This document shows positions 40,478 through 49,832 of a stretch of 64,000 nt of DNA, one piece after another. The first letter of the stretch is position 1. Every line of letters starts with the position of its first letter. The stretch lies in the NCBI RefSeq assembly GCF_015905305.1, contig NZ_JADZLQ010000004.1, positions 186,001-250,000 on the forward strand. The letters run 5' to 3'. The notes below the pieces were generated by a model, which saw only the letters and a program-made list of their open reading frames with translations, was not told the origin of the DNA and made no database searches. The position numbers and the translations under genes are program-made. Source of the stretch: Pinirhizobacter soli (GTDB lineage Bacteria; Pseudomonadota; Gammaproteobacteria; Xanthomonadales; Rhodanobacteraceae).

Positions 40478-41347
40478 TTAACGTGGGCGATAGCGCCCAT
40501 TGTCCAGCACCACCGTCATCAGTGCGTAGCGTGGCGACAGGTCGGTCGTCTCGGCCGCGTGCGCCTTGGCCAGGGCGTGGCCCATCGATTCGAGCATGGA
40601 CTGATCGGGCGCGATGTCGATCGGCAGCGCCCGGTCCACTGTGCCGTTAGCTCGCAGGACCACAAGGAAATCCGCGATACACGACAACGGCGGCAGGGTT
40701 TGCCCTGGCGTGGTCAGGTAAGCGTTGTCCACTTGCACCTGCCCAGCGCGGAACATCATGTCTTCGCGGGCGCCGATGCGTATCTGTGCATCGTGCGCGG
40801 CGACATAGGCGTCGACGTCGCGCATCACGTCATCGATGTTGTTGCCGAAATGCAGACTGATGCGCTTGACCAGTTCGGCGGCGTAGCCGCGCGCGGAGTC
40901 TTTCGGGGAAGATCCTGCCAATACGTAGTGCGCGTAGATCTCCGCCCAGTTCATCGCCTCGCGGTAGTCGTGGCTGGCGAACTTGAGCTCAGCCATTTTT
41001 GCCATGGCAGGAATGCTTCCACGCGTGGCGGCATTGCCGAAATAGAGCGAGGCCTTGGTGTCATCGGCATGATCGAGCAGGCCGCCGGAGTGCCGGCCGC
41101 TATGGTAGATCGAACCCAACACGTATAGATCGGCAGGGCCGAGGTCCACGGCGTCATCTTCCAGTGCCGCAAGGGCCTTATGCCGCTGATCCAGCGGAAC
41201 GTCGTGATCGACGATGGTGGCCCAGGCCGCTTCGTGCGGTGGCTTGGTGGAAGTGATGGGCGAGGACTGCGCGGTGCACACAGCCGCCACGCACATGGTT
41301 GCCGAAAGCACGATGGCGCGTACGGCATGCGCAATACGATCACTCAT
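40478..41347 (-). CDS. Secreted protein with Sel1/TPR-like repeats
   Basis: The protein has 289 residues. A signal peptide is visible (hydrophobic stretch to CTAQS). Helical repeats follow, including DLYVLGSIYHSGRHSGGLLDHADDTKA and ASLYFGNAATRGSIPAMAKMAELKF, which fit Sel1-like or TPR units. The C-terminal part ends in a beta segment (ADFLVVLRANGTVDRALPIDI) that resembles TonB-C-like folds. Start chosen at the ATG at 41347. No family name is claimed. Confidence 0.65.
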   Translation of the reverse strand: MSDRIAHAVRAIVLSATMCVAAVCTAQSSPITSTKPPHEAAWATIVDHDVPLDQRHKALAALEDDAVDLGPADLYVLGSIYHSGRHSGGLLDHADDTKASLYFGNAATRGSIPAMAKMAELKFASHDYREAMNWAEIYAHYVLAGSSPKDSARGYAAELVKRISLHFGNNIDDVMRDVDAYVAAHDAQIRIGAREDMMFRAGQVQVDNAYLTTPGQTLPPLSCIADFLVVLRANGTVDRALPIDIAPDQSMLESMGHALAKAHAAETTDLSPRYALMTVVLDNGRYRPR

Positions 41348-41506
41348 CCCCTGCCCTCCCTGATCGAAGTCGTCAATGTAAACCATTGTCGAGGCCAATG
41401 TTTTCCGCAGTGCGGCATGCGAGGACAAGAGCGGACGTAAAGCCTGTGCGTTGCGACGCTACGATCGCCTACAGGCGCCAAGGATGGCATTGCCTAGAGT
41501 TCGGGT

Positions 41507-42844
41507 ATGCGGCGCCTTCCGCACAAACTTGCCGTCTTCGCCATTCCCGCGAGCCTGGTTGCCATACCGTTCGCTGCAACGGCCCAGTCAAGCGCCGCCG
41601 TTCCCCGGCATTTTTATACCTCGGCGCTGTACGACGACCCGGTGCTGGCCAAGGCCCAGGCGCTTACATTGCAAGCGGCCGAAGAGGCCACGGAGGCAAA
41701 TGCGCCCTTGCTGCCGGAAGCGACCCTTCGCAGTGAGCGTGGACGCCAGGGCAATGGCCCATGGGTGACGTCGATCGAATTGCGAATCGCGCAATCGCTT
41801 GTCAATCGAGAGGCTCTGTCGACGCTGGCCGCCGCCAGGGCAAGGGCGCAGGCCGCCGTCGCCGAAGGCGATGCTGCCCGACAGGATCTGCTCCTTCGCG
41901 CAGCATCGGCGTGGACGCTTCTCGACGTGCGCCGCCAGGAACGCCAGTTCGCCATCGCCGATCGCGATGCCCTCGCCTTCCAGGCGGCACGGTCGCAGGC
42001 GCGCTTCGAAGTAGGACTGGCACCCCGCATTGATGCAGTCGAGACAGGCGCGCAGCAGACATCCGCAGTCGCACGGATTCTCGCAGCGGACGTGGCGCTT
42101 GATGATGCACGGCAGGCTGTGACGCAGATCGCTCGAAGCTGGACCTTAGCAAAACAGGAAGACGCCTCAATACATCGCCTTTGGCCAACTCAGGCTCCGC
42201 GCGTCGTTGCGCCTGATCACGAGCCCTTCGCTGTCACGGCCGCGCGCCACCGCCTGAACGCCGCCAACCATGCTCGGCGCGCCGCGCAGGCAGCCCGGTG
42301 GCCGACACTGTCGCTTCAGCTCCGTTATGGGCGCTCTTCCATCGCTACGAACAAGAAAATTGCACCGACGCCTTTTCGTCGGCGCCCATCGTTGATCCTT
42401 GGCCTGCAGGTGACCATGCCACTGATGGGAACGGCGATCGCGTCGGCCAACGTGCGCCGGGCCAATGCCCAGTGGGACGCAGCGGCGGCCGAACTCGGGA
42501 TCGCCACTCGCGACGCCACGCGCAGCATTCGCCGGCTGGAACGCGCCCAGCAGTCTAACGAGTCGATCGTTCACGCACGTCAGTCTGCCGAAGCAGCCTC
42601 TCGAGCGTCCGTTGAGGCCACCAGGGCCGGCCTCGACACGGGAACAAGGACTACCGTCGATGCGCTCCTTTCCCAGCGACGACTGCTGGACGCACGCCGC
42701 GCAACCGCGAACGCGACAGCTACCCAGTTCCTCGGCCGCCTCAGCTTGTTCGCAGCACGTGGGATGCTCGAAGCGACGGACCTGGAAAGGCCGCCCACCG
42801 GTCTAAACCTGTCAATCAAGGAAGCCGCCAGATTTCCTGACTGA
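41507..42844 (+). CDS. TolC-family outer-membrane efflux protein, orphan
   Basis: The protein has 445 residues. The signal peptide (FAIPASLVAIPFAATAQS) is followed by two repeated helical-barrel halves rich in Ala/Arg, the second opening with HEPFAVTAARHRLNAANHARRAA. Typical TolC features are LPEATLRSERGR, ARWPTLSLQLRYGRS and LGLQVTMPLMGTAIASANV. No membrane-fusion or inner-membrane pump gene is adjacent, so its partner is elsewhere or it has another role. Ribosome site upstream of the ATG is weak. Confidence 0.75.
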   Translation: MRRLPHKLAVFAIPASLVAIPFAATAQSSAAVPRHFYTSALYDDPVLAKAQALTLQAAEEATEANAPLLPEATLRSERGRQGNGPWVTSIELRIAQSLVNREALSTLAAARARAQAAVAEGDAARQDLLLRAASAWTLLDVRRQERQFAIADRDALAFQAARSQARFEVGLAPRIDAVETGAQQTSAVARILAADVALDDARQAVTQIARSWTLAKQEDASIHRLWPTQAPRVVAPDHEPFAVTAARHRLNAANHARRAAQAARWPTLSLQLRYGRSSIATNKKIAPTPFRRRPSLILGLQVTMPLMGTAIASANVRRANAQWDAAAAELGIATRDATRSIRRLERAQQSNESIVHARQSAEAASRASVEATRAGLDTGTRTTVDALLSQRRLLDARRATANATATQFLGRLSLFAARGMLEATDLERPPTGLNLSIKEAARFPD

Positions 42845-42875
42845 AAAAAAGAAGGCGCCCGATGGGCGCCTTCTT
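42844..42875 (-). terminator. Terminator of the aldolase gene
   Basis: A 12-base stem AAGAAGGCGCCC / GGGCGCCTTCTT with a three-base loop is followed on the minus strand by a T-run (A-tract 42844-42850). It ends the aldolase transcript, and its A-tract overlaps the stop codon of the convergent TolC-like gene. Confidence 0.85.
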
Positions 42876-42896
42876 CGTTGGATGGCAGGGGAGCCT

Positions 42897-43901
42897 TTAG
42901 CCCTTCCACTGTCCCAGGGCAGCCAGGCCGTTTTCCTTCGCGCGCTCGTGCACGATCTTCTGTGCCGAGGCGACGTTGCCCTTGATGTCTTCGGACCACA
43001 GCTTCAACGCGGCCTGCTGCATGGCGCGGCCGTAGGAGAAGCTCAGCGGCCACGGATGCGGGCCCATGCGATTCATGGCGTTCAAGTGCGCGGTGGCGTC
43101 CTTGTCGCTCTGGCCGCCGGACAGGAACACGATACCGGGCAGCGAGGCGGGCACGGTGCTCTTGAGCACGCGCACGGTGGCTTCGGCCACTTCCTCGACA
43201 TCCGCCTTCTCGGCGGACTTGGTGCCGTGGATCACCATGCTGGCCTTCAGGATGGTGCCTTCCAGCATCACGTTCTGCTCGTACAGCGCGTTGAACAAGC
43301 TGCGCAGCACCGCCTCGTGTACTTCGTAGCTCACCTCGATGGTGTGGTCGCCGTCCATGATGACTTCCGGTTCGACCATCGGCACGATGCCGGCTTCCTG
43401 GCACAGCGCGGCGTAGCGCGCCAGCGCGTGGGCGTTGGCTTCGATCGCGGTGGAGCTGGGGTTTTCTTCGGTGATGTTGATCACCGCGCGCCACTTGGCA
43501 AACTGTGCGCCGAGCTTTGCGTATTCCTGCAGGCGCTCGCGCAGGCCGTCCAGGCCCTCGGTAACGACGTCGCCCGGGAAACCGGCAAGGGCCTGCGTGC
43601 CCTTGTCGACCTTGATGCCCGGGATGATCCCGTTTTTCTTCATCACCTGGGTGAAGGGCACGCCGTCCTTCGTGGACTGGCGGATGGTTTCATCGAACAG
43701 GATGGCACCGGAAATGTGATCGGAAAGACCGGGGGTGGTCAGCAGCAACTCGCGGTAGGCGCGGCGGTTTTCCTCGGTGTTCTCGATGCCGATGGCCTGG
43801 AAACGCTTGGCGATGGTGGTGGTGGACTCGTCGATGGCGATGATGCCCTTGCCGGGCGCCACCATGGCCTGGGCGACGCTTTCGAGATCTTCAATGCTCA
43901 T
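42897..43901 (-). CDS. fba: Class I fructose-bisphosphate aldolase
   Basis: The protein has 334 residues. It is of the eukaryotic-like class I type: VAPGKGIIAIDESTTTIAKRF, NRRAYRELLLTTPGLSDHISG, LEGTILKASMVIHG with the Schiff-base lysine, and LSFSYGRAMQQAALKLW. It cleaves fructose-1,6-bisphosphate without a metal ion. Start chosen at the ATG at 43901, with GGAG five bases up. The absence of class II metal motifs supports the assignment. Located between a TolC-like gene and pyk. Confidence 0.95.
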   Translation of the reverse strand: MSIEDLESVAQAMVAPGKGIIAIDESTTTIAKRFQAIGIENTEENRRAYRELLLTTPGLSDHISGAILFDETIRQSTKDGVPFTQVMKKNGIIPGIKVDKGTQALAGFPGDVVTEGLDGLRERLQEYAKLGAQFAKWRAVINITEENPSSTAIEANAHALARYAALCQEAGIVPMVEPEVIMDGDHTIEVSYEVHEAVLRSLFNALYEQNVMLEGTILKASMVIHGTKSAEKADVEEVAEATVRVLKSTVPASLPGIVFLSGGQSDKDATAHLNAMNRMGPHPWPLSFSYGRAMQQAALKLWSEDIKGNVASAQKIVHERAKENGLAALGQWKG

Positions 43902-44019
43902 GACAACTCCGTGGATCGGGGCGGCGTTCGAGCCGCACTGGAAGAAGGCCGCGGCAATGGCCCGCGGCAAGGTCTTGAAACGCTAAGTATAAGCCACGGT
44001 CCGTTAGCCGGCCGTGGGA

Positions 44020-44454
44020 TCAACCCTGGTAGCCGGCCAGGTCGCAGGCCTTGGTCAGGCGTGCGCGCTCGGCGGGGTCCGTGGGCATGTTGAACTGCAC
44101 GACGTAGTACGTGCTCACCGGCTGAGCCTGGCGGTTCATGCCGCTGGGCCGGTAGTTGAAATTGCGCACGATGCTGACTGCGGTGGGGCCAAGATCGCTC
44201 GTCGGTACCGTCTTGGCGACCTTCGCATTGTAGGTTTTGCCGTCGGAACCGATCGTATAGGTGACGGCGGTGCAACCGGGTACGTTGAGGTTGCTCCCGG
44301 TATTGGGAACGTCGGCATCCACCGAGGTATTGGCCAGCGTCCAGTACGAGGGAAGGCGGTCGGGCGAAACGTGCTTGGCATCCTGCGCCACGGCGGGCAT
44401 GGCGGCGAGGGCCACGAACGCGGAAAACGCGAGGCGGGGGAACATGGTGGACAT
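44020..44454 (-). CDS. Secreted TonB C-terminal-like protein
   Basis: The protein has 144 residues. A signal peptide ends at AVAQD. The rest resembles a TonB C-terminal domain: VTYTIGSDGKTYNAKVAKTVP, ALIVR-like NFNYRPSGMN, and VSTYYVVQFNMP. No N-terminal membrane helix or Pro-rich spacer is present, so it is not a classical TonB. Two Cys residues could pair. The function is unknown; an orphan periplasmic domain protein is the most that can be said. An in-frame ATG three codons later is an alternative start. Confidence 0.65.
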   Translation of the reverse strand: MSTMFPRLAFSAFVALAAMPAVAQDAKHVSPDRLPSYWTLANTSVDADVPNTGSNLNVPGCTAVTYTIGSDGKTYNAKVAKTVPTSDLGPTAVSIVRNFNYRPSGMNRQAQPVSTYYVVQFNMPTDPAERARLTKACDLAGYQG

Positions 44455-44506
44455 GGCGACCTCGGCGCTGGACTGGGGACTCTAGTCTAGCGCCGGACCA
44501 CAATTT

Positions 44507-45976
44507 TTAAAGGTCGCGAAGGCTCTCGGCGATGCCGTCGGCGCCCACTACCAGCAATTTCAGCGTGTTCGTGCCACCGCCACGGCCGGAGTGGTCGCCA
44601 TGGGTAAGGATCACGCGGTCGCCTTCGGCGATCTTCCCCAGCGCGAACAGATGCTGCAACGCCGCACGCGCCGTATGGGCGGGATCGAGCGTGTTCTCGG
44701 CGAAATCCACCGGCTGCACGTCGCGCAGCATCAACATGCGCCGGCGGGCCGGACCCGACGGCGACAAGGCGTAGATCGGCACGGAAAACCGGTAACGCGA
44801 CAGCCATTGCGCCGTGGCGCCCGATTCGGTCAGCGCGATGATGGCGCGGGCGCCGATACGGGCTGCCAACACCATGGCGGCCAGCGCGATGGCCTGGTCG
44901 GTGCGGTCCAGCGGGGTGGTCTGGGTGGAAAGTGCGTCGTTGGGCTCGAACTGGCGCTCGGCGCCCAGGCAGATGCGGCGCATGGCGGCCACGGCCTTGT
45001 CCGGATGCGCGCCGGCGGCGCTCTCCTGGGAAAGCATCACGGCATCGGTACCGTCGATCACCGCATTGGCGACGTCGAGAACTTCGGCGCGGGTGGGGAT
45101 GGGCGCCACCACCATCGACTGCAGCATCTGGGTGGCGGTGATCACCGAGCGGTTGCGTTGCACCGCCTCGCGGATGATCTTCTTCTGCAGGCCGGGCAGT
45201 TCCGCGTCGCCGATTTCCACGCCCAGGTCGCCGCGGGCCACCATCACCACGTCGGAGGCATCGATGATTTCGCCGAGCACGGGGATGGCGTCGGCGCGTT
45301 CGATCTTCGACACCAGGGCCGCGGAACCCCCGGCCTCGTGCAGCAGGCGGCGGGCTTCGTCCATGTCGTGCGCGCTGCGCACGAAGGAAATGGCCAGGAA
45401 GTCGCAGCCGATCTCGGCCGAGAGTTTGATGTCGTTGCGGTCCTTGTCCGACAGCGCATCGACGCTCAGGCCACCGCCCTGGCGGTTCAGCCCCTTGCGA
45501 TCGGACAGACGGCCGCCGATGAGACACGTGGTGCGCACTTCGGTGCCGACCACTTCGTTCACGGTAAGCCCGACCAGTCCGTCATCGAGCAGCAGCACGT
45601 CGCCAGGATGGACATCCTGCGGCAAGCCGTAATAGCTGACGCCGACGCCCGTGGCGTTTCCCAACGCCGCTCCCGGGCGGCAATCGAGCACGAACGGATC
45701 GCCCGGAAGAAGATCCACCGGGCCGTTGGCGAACTTCTCGATGCGGATCTTCGGGCCCTGCAGGTCGCACAGGATGCCCACCTCACGGCCGACGGCCTCG
45801 GCCGCGGCACGCACGGCGGCGGCGCGGGCGCGGTGGTCGTCCGGCGCACCATGGGAGAGGTTCAGACGGACGATGTCCACCCCCTCCTCGATGATGCGCT
45901 CGAGCATGCCGGGCGCATCGGTGGCGGGGCCTAGGGTGGCGACGATCTTGGTGCGGCGGACTTGGGGTTCGGTCAT
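44507..45976 (-). CDS. pyk: Pyruvate kinase
   Basis: The protein has 489 residues. It has RTKIVATLGPATDAPGML, LNLSHGAPDDH, CDLQGPKIRIEKF, KIERADAIPVL, VMVARGDLGVEIGDAELP and TATQMLQSMV, and a C-terminal regulatory domain ending in NTLKLLVVGADGI. It converts phosphoenolpyruvate to pyruvate with ATP formation. The gene is transcribed opposite to gapA, in a glycolytic neighbourhood with pgk, tkt and fba. Confidence 0.96.
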   Translation of the reverse strand: MTEPQVRRTKIVATLGPATDAPGMLERIIEEGVDIVRLNLSHGAPDDHRARAAAVRAAAEAVGREVGILCDLQGPKIRIEKFANGPVDLLPGDPFVLDCRPGAALGNATGVGVSYYGLPQDVHPGDVLLLDDGLVGLTVNEVVGTEVRTTCLIGGRLSDRKGLNRQGGGLSVDALSDKDRNDIKLSAEIGCDFLAISFVRSAHDMDEARRLLHEAGGSAALVSKIERADAIPVLGEIIDASDVVMVARGDLGVEIGDAELPGLQKKIIREAVQRNRSVITATQMLQSMVVAPIPTRAEVLDVANAVIDGTDAVMLSQESAAGAHPDKAVAAMRRICLGAERQFEPNDALSTQTTPLDRTDQAIALAAMVLAARIGARAIIALTESGATAQWLSRYRFSVPIYALSPSGPARRRMLMLRDVQPVDFAENTLDPAHTARAALQHLFALGKIAEGDRVILTHGDHSGRGGGTNTLKLLVVGADGIAESLRDL

Positions 45977-45995
45977 TTGTCGGAAATTACCACAC

Positions 45996-46817
45996 TTAGT
46001 CGAGCGTCTTGTTCAACACGTCGGCCAGGCGCTTGCCCGCCTCGCGCAGGCGTTCCTCGGCCACCGGGCGCTCGACGGCGACATAGGCATCGTCGATCTC
46101 GTGCTTGTCGGGGTAGAAGCCCGGCGCTTTGCTGATCTTGCACGACTCCTCCGCCCACTGGGCGTAGGGGTTGTCCAGCGGCGGGATCGGCTTGGGCAGG
46201 GTCACCGCGCCCTGCGCTGCAAGCAGGTCCGCATAGGCCTGGAACTGCAGGTTACGTGTGTACAACATGCCCGAGTCCCACACTTTGTGCAGGTTCGAGC
46301 CCTTGCCCTGGAACTGCACCTGGAAGTCGTTGCCGCCCTTGTCGTCGCGGTAACCCGCGTGCAGGGGTTGGTGCACGTCACCGATGAAATGCACGACGAA
46401 GCTCAGGGCCTCGCGGCGTTCGGTGTCGGACTTTGAGCGGTCGCCCAGGATCGCCACGTATTTGCGGATGCCCTCCACCACGCACTGGCCATCGGGGCAC
46501 TTGGGCGGGGAATACACGCAGGTGGGGTCGTTGAAATCCACGTAATGCAGCTTGGCGGTGGCCTTGCCCAGTTCCTTGGTGTCCGGGTTGTCGCGCAATT
46601 CGTCGGGCCAGGTGGCGATATCGGCCAGGTCCGTGTCGTTTTCGGTGGCCAGTAGGCGCTTGACCTCGGCCAGGGCCTTGGGGTCGAGCTGGCGCTGCGC
46701 CAGGTTCGCCACGATCCGGTGACCGACCTGGCCCCAGGCAAAGGCGGCGGGAGCCGCAGCCAGGCTAAGCGCGAAAGATGCTGCGACGACAGCGCCGCGG
46801 AAACGGGTGGAGCGCAT
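45996..46817 (-). CDS. S1/P1-type zinc-dependent nuclease
   Basis: The protein has 273 residues. A signal peptide ends APAAFA, leaving a mature N-terminal Trp in [10 protein letters not shown] that coordinates zinc in this family. Further ligands are visible in [21 protein letters not shown] and [25 protein letters not shown]. It is an extracytoplasmic single-strand nuclease with probable 3'-nucleotidase activity. No neighbour suggests a specific pathway. It lies 19 bases before pyk on the same strand, so co-transcription is possible. Confidence 0.88.
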   Translation of the reverse strand: MRSTRFRGAVVAASFALSLAAAPAAFAWGQVGHRIVANLAQRQLDPKALAEVKRLLATENDTDLADIATWPDELRDNPDTKELGKATAKLHYVDFNDPTCVYSPPKCPDGQCVVEGIRKYVAILGDRSKSDTERREALSFVVHFIGDVHQPLHAGYRDDKGGNDFQVQFQGKGSNLHKVWDSGMLYTRNLQFQAYADLLAAQGAVTLPKPIPPLDNPYAQWAEESCKISKAPGFYPDKHEIDDAYVAVERPVAEERLREAGKRLADVLNKTLD

Positions 46818-46978
46818 GGGAGGCCTTGCATGGTGGCTTGGGCGGCGGAGTCTGCCACAGCCAGATGACGGAGCGTATGGGCGTTAAGCCGGCACAACAT
46901 CGCCCGGGCCCATTTCCGGCTAAAATTGGAGGTCTTAGCCCATCCGAACCACCACGCACCCAAAGAGGACGCTGCCCT

Positions 46979-47992
46979 ATGGCCATCAAGGTCGCCATCA
47001 ACGGTTACGGTCGCATCGGTCGCAACATCCTGCGCTCGCTCTATGAATCGGGTCGCTACGACGACATAAAGATCGTCGCGGTGAACGACCTGGGCGATGC
47101 CGAGACCAACGCGCACCTGACCCAGTACGACACGGCGCATGGCCGTTTCCCGGGCGAGGTGTCCGTCGACGGCAGCGACCTGATCGTCAACGGCGACCGC
47201 ATCAAGGTGTTCGCCGAGCGTGATCCATCCAAGCTTCCCTGGGGCGAGAACGAAGTGGACGTGGTGCTGGAAAGCACCGGTTTCTTCACCTCCAAGGCCA
47301 AGGCCGGCGCGCACATCGCCGGCGGCGCGAAGAAGGTGATCATCTCGGCCCCCGGCGACAAGGACGTGGACGGCACGTTCGTCTTCGGCGTGAATCACGA
47401 CAAGCTCACCGCTGCGCACCAGGTGATCTCCAACGCATCGTGCACCACCAACTGCCTGGCGCCGCTGGCCAAGGTGCTGCACGAGAAGATCGGCATCGTG
47501 CACGGCCTGATGACCACCATCCATGCCTACACCAACGACCAGGTCCTCACCGATGTGTACCACTCGGACCTGCGCCGCGCCCGCAGCGCCACGCACAGCC
47601 AGATCCCTGCCAAGACCGGCGCTGCCGCCGCGGTGGGCCTGGTGCTGCCGGAACTGAACGGCAAGCTCGACGGCTTCGCCATCCGCGTGCCCACCATCAA
47701 CGTGTCGGTGGTGGACCTCACCTTCGTCGCCAAACGCGAAACGTCGAAGGAAGAGATCGATGCCGCCATCGCGGAGGCCGGCAACGGCGCGTTGAAGGGC
47801 ATCCTCACCACCAACACCAAGCCGCTGGTGTCGATCGACTTCAACCACAATCCGCACTCGTCGATCTACGACGCCACGCAGACGCGCGTCATGGGTGGCA
47901 CGCTGGTGAAGGTGCTGTCCTGGTACGACAACGAGTGGGGCTTCTCCAACCGCATGCTGGACATGACGCGGGCGTTGATGGCCGCGAAGTGA
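46979..47992 (+). CDS. gapA: Glyceraldehyde-3-phosphate dehydrogenase
   Basis: The protein has 337 residues. [15 protein letters not shown] binds [21 protein letters not shown] contains the catalytic Cys, and [22 protein letters not shown] and [15 protein letters not shown] are standard motifs. Start chosen at the ATG at 46979, with GAGGA nine bases up; an open frame extends 67 codons upstream across the promoter region. It is divergent from the nuclease gene and convergent with fumarylacetoacetase. Confidence 0.97.
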   Translation: MAIKVAINGYGRIGRNILRSLYESGRYDDIKIVAVNDLGDAETNAHLTQYDTAHGRFPGEVSVDGSDLIVNGDRIKVFAERDPSKLPWGENEVDVVLESTGFFTSKAKAGAHIAGGAKKVIISAPGDKDVDGTFVFGVNHDKLTAAHQVISNASCTTNCLAPLAKVLHEKIGIVHGLMTTIHAYTNDQVLTDVYHSDLRRARSATHSQIPAKTGAAAAVGLVLPELNGKLDGFAIRVPTINVSVVDLTFVAKRETSKEEIDAAIAEAGNGALKGILTTNTKPLVSIDFNHNPHSSIYDATQTRVMGGTLVKVLSWYDNEWGFSNRMLDMTRALMAAK

Positions 47993-48076
47993 GCGCTTGC
48001 GCGAACGGCAGCGCGAAGCGAGCGCCAGCGAGCGGATAAGCAAAGGGTTTGACCTCCGCTCACTAAACAGAAGAAA

Positions 48077-48122
48077 AAAACGGTAGACGCCAAGGCCAGC
48101 CAGCCCAAACGTCTACCGTTTT
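48077..48122. terminator. Bidirectional terminator between gapA and fumarylacetoacetase
   Basis: A perfect 13-base stem AAAACGGTAGACG / CGTCTACCGTTTT with a 20-base loop lies between the two convergent genes, with an A-tract on one side and TTTT on the other, so it can act on both strands. Confidence 0.75.
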
Positions 48123-48176
48123 CATTTCTGCATCAAGGTCGAGCATTAAGGCGCGAAACGCCTCGCAGCGAGCAGC

Positions 48177-49157
48177 CTATCCCTTCGCGATGGGCTGCTC
48201 AATGGCCCCGAAGATCGACTTGCCATCCTTGTCGGTCACCTCGATCCGCACCGTATCCCCGAACTTCAGGAACGGCGTTTTCGGCTTGCCGTCACGCAGG
48301 GTCTCCACCGTGCGCTGTTCCGCCAGGCACGACGCACCCTTGGACGTATCCTCGTTGGCGATGGTGCCCGAACCCACCAGCGTGCCCGCCGTCAACGGCC
48401 GTGTCCTGGCCACGTGCGCAATGAGCTGGGCGAAGCTGAATTGCATGTCCACGCCACACTCGGCCTCGCCGAACCATTGGCCGTTGATCCAGGTACGCAT
48501 CGGCAGGTGCAGCTTGTCGCCGTGCCATGCATCGCCCAGTTCGTCCGGGGTGACCAGGACCGGCGACAGTGCCGAACGCGGCTTCGATTGCAGGAAGCCG
48601 AAGCCCTTGGCCAGTTCGTTGGGGATGAGGCCGCGCAGCGAAACGTCGTTCACCAGGCCCACCAGCTGGATGTGCTCGGAGGCCACCTCGACGCTGGCGC
48701 CCATCGGCACGTCGTCGGTCACCACCAGCACTTCGGCTTCAAGATCGATGCCGAAATCTTCGCTGGGCACCACTACCGGGTCGCGGGGTCCGAGGAACCC
48801 TGCACTGGTCGCCTGGTACATCAGTGGATCGCTATAGAACGACTCCGGCACTTCGGCGCCGCGTGCGCGCCGCACACGTTCGACGTGCGGCAGGTAAGCG
48901 CTGCCGTCGACGAACTCGTAGGCGCGTGGCAACGGGGCGGCCAGGCGGGTGATATCCAGGGGGAAGGCACCGGGCGCGTTGCCGTTGGCGAGGTCCTCCG
49001 CCAGCGCATTCAGACGCGGCGCGAGGTTCTCCCAGTCGTCCAGCGCGGCCTGCAGGGTGGGTGCGATGCCCGTGGCGGTGACGGCCGTGGTGAGGTCGCG
49101 ACTGACCACGACAAGCGTGCCGTCGCGGCCGCCTTCCTTGAGTGATGCCAGCTTCAT
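48177..49157 (-). CDS. Fumarylacetoacetate hydrolase family protein
   Basis: The protein has 326 residues, the shorter bacterial form. The catalytic metal site region is visible in EDFGIDLEAEVLVVTDDVP, and NDVSLRGLIPNELAKGFGF and QSKPRSALSPVLVTPDELG follow. Together with HmgA, MaiA and HppD it completes tyrosine breakdown to fumarate and acetoacetate. Start set at the ATG at 49157, with AAGGA seven bases up; a TTG codon just before is less likely. It follows a small lipoprotein gene in the hmgA unit. Confidence 0.88.
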   Translation of the reverse strand: MKLASLKEGGRDGTLVVVSRDLTTAVTATGIAPTLQAALDDWENLAPRLNALAEDLANGNAPGAFPLDITRLAAPLPRAYEFVDGSAYLPHVERVRRARGAEVPESFYSDPLMYQATSAGFLGPRDPVVVPSEDFGIDLEAEVLVVTDDVPMGASVEVASEHIQLVGLVNDVSLRGLIPNELAKGFGFLQSKPRSALSPVLVTPDELGDAWHGDKLHLPMRTWINGQWFGEAECGVDMQFSFAQLIAHVARTRPLTAGTLVGSGTIANEDTSKGASCLAEQRTVETLRDGKPKTPFLKFGDTVRIEVTDKDGKSIFGAIEQPIAKG

Positions 49158-49178
49158 CAATATTTCCTTGGGGAGGGA

Positions 49179-49832
49179 TCAGCCACAGCCTTCGACGTAC
49201 AGCACCTGCGGCGGCACGCCCATGTGCCAGCGCGAAACGATGCCGTCGGGGCCGGCCTGGAAGACGATGCGCGCCTGGGCCTGCGGGGACGGTGTGACGA
49301 TGAGGTCTTTCGCGTTGGCGGCGTACTTGTTCGGCTGCACGGCCAGTTTGTCCTTGTAGAGCCCGGCGATCTCGTTGGCGGTCATGCCGATGCGGCCGCC
49401 GCCTGGGGCCACGGTGTCACCCTGGCGCACGTCGACGCGCTTCAACACGCCGTCCTGCACCATGAAGGCGATCTCGCGGCTTTCCTTCGGCGGCGCCAGG
49501 AAGGCGCAGGCGTTGGCATCGGTGAGCGTGGCTGGCGTGAGCGGGGCTTTCCATGCGGCGCGCAGGTCCGCAACCGTCATACCCCAATGAAGATCCTGAA
49601 AACCCATGACATCACTTCCAAGCTGATCGGCAGGCGCCACCGGCGCCACCATCGCCGAGCCCTCGGGCGGACCAGCGGTACTGCCCGGTGCCGGGCCGGA
49701 CGGTGGCGCAGGTGCAGGCGCGGCCGCGGATTCGGCCGACGGGGGCGCCATCTGCGAGGTATCGGCGGCTTCCTTTTCGCAACCGGCAAGGCCGAGGACC
49801 AGCAGCGCGGGAAGCAGGACTGACTTGTTCAT
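49179..49832 (-). CDS. Predicted lipoprotein of unknown function
   Basis: The protein has 217 residues. The signal peptide ends in the lipobox LGLAGC. A long Pro/Ala-rich linker (about residues 28-70) precedes a compact domain with FQDLHWGMTVADLRAAW and RIGMTANEIAGLYKDKL, a pattern seen in small periplasmic proteins of uncertain role. Its ATG shares one base with the hmgA stop (TGATG), so it is coupled to the homogentisate pathway. No enzymatic role can be assigned. Confidence 0.7.
   Translation of the reverse strand: MNKSVLLPALLVLGLAGCEKEAADTSQMAPPSAESAAAPAPAPPSGPAPGSTAGPPEGSAMVAPVAPADQLGSDVMGFQDLHWGMTVADLRAAWKAPLTPATLTDANACAFLAPPKESREIAFMVQDGVLKRVDVRQGDTVAPGGGRIGMTANEIAGLYKDKLAVQPNKYAANAKDLIVTPSPQAQARIVFQAGPDGIVSRWHMGVPPQVLYVEGCG

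Noticed and set aside
46884-46926. Promoter of gapA from a TAAAAT box
   Set aside because: TAAAAT is present at 46921-46926, but no -35-like hexamer lies at a suitable distance, so it was not listed as a promoter.
47991-48040. Repeated GCGA/AGCG run after gapA as a repeat element
   Set aside because: It is a short irregular G/C-rich run without a defined unit; the real terminator is the hairpin that follows.
46403-48043. Long minus-strand frame opposite gapA
   Set aside because: gapA motifs on the other strand are complete, and the antisense frame merges with an off-frame part of the nuclease gene.
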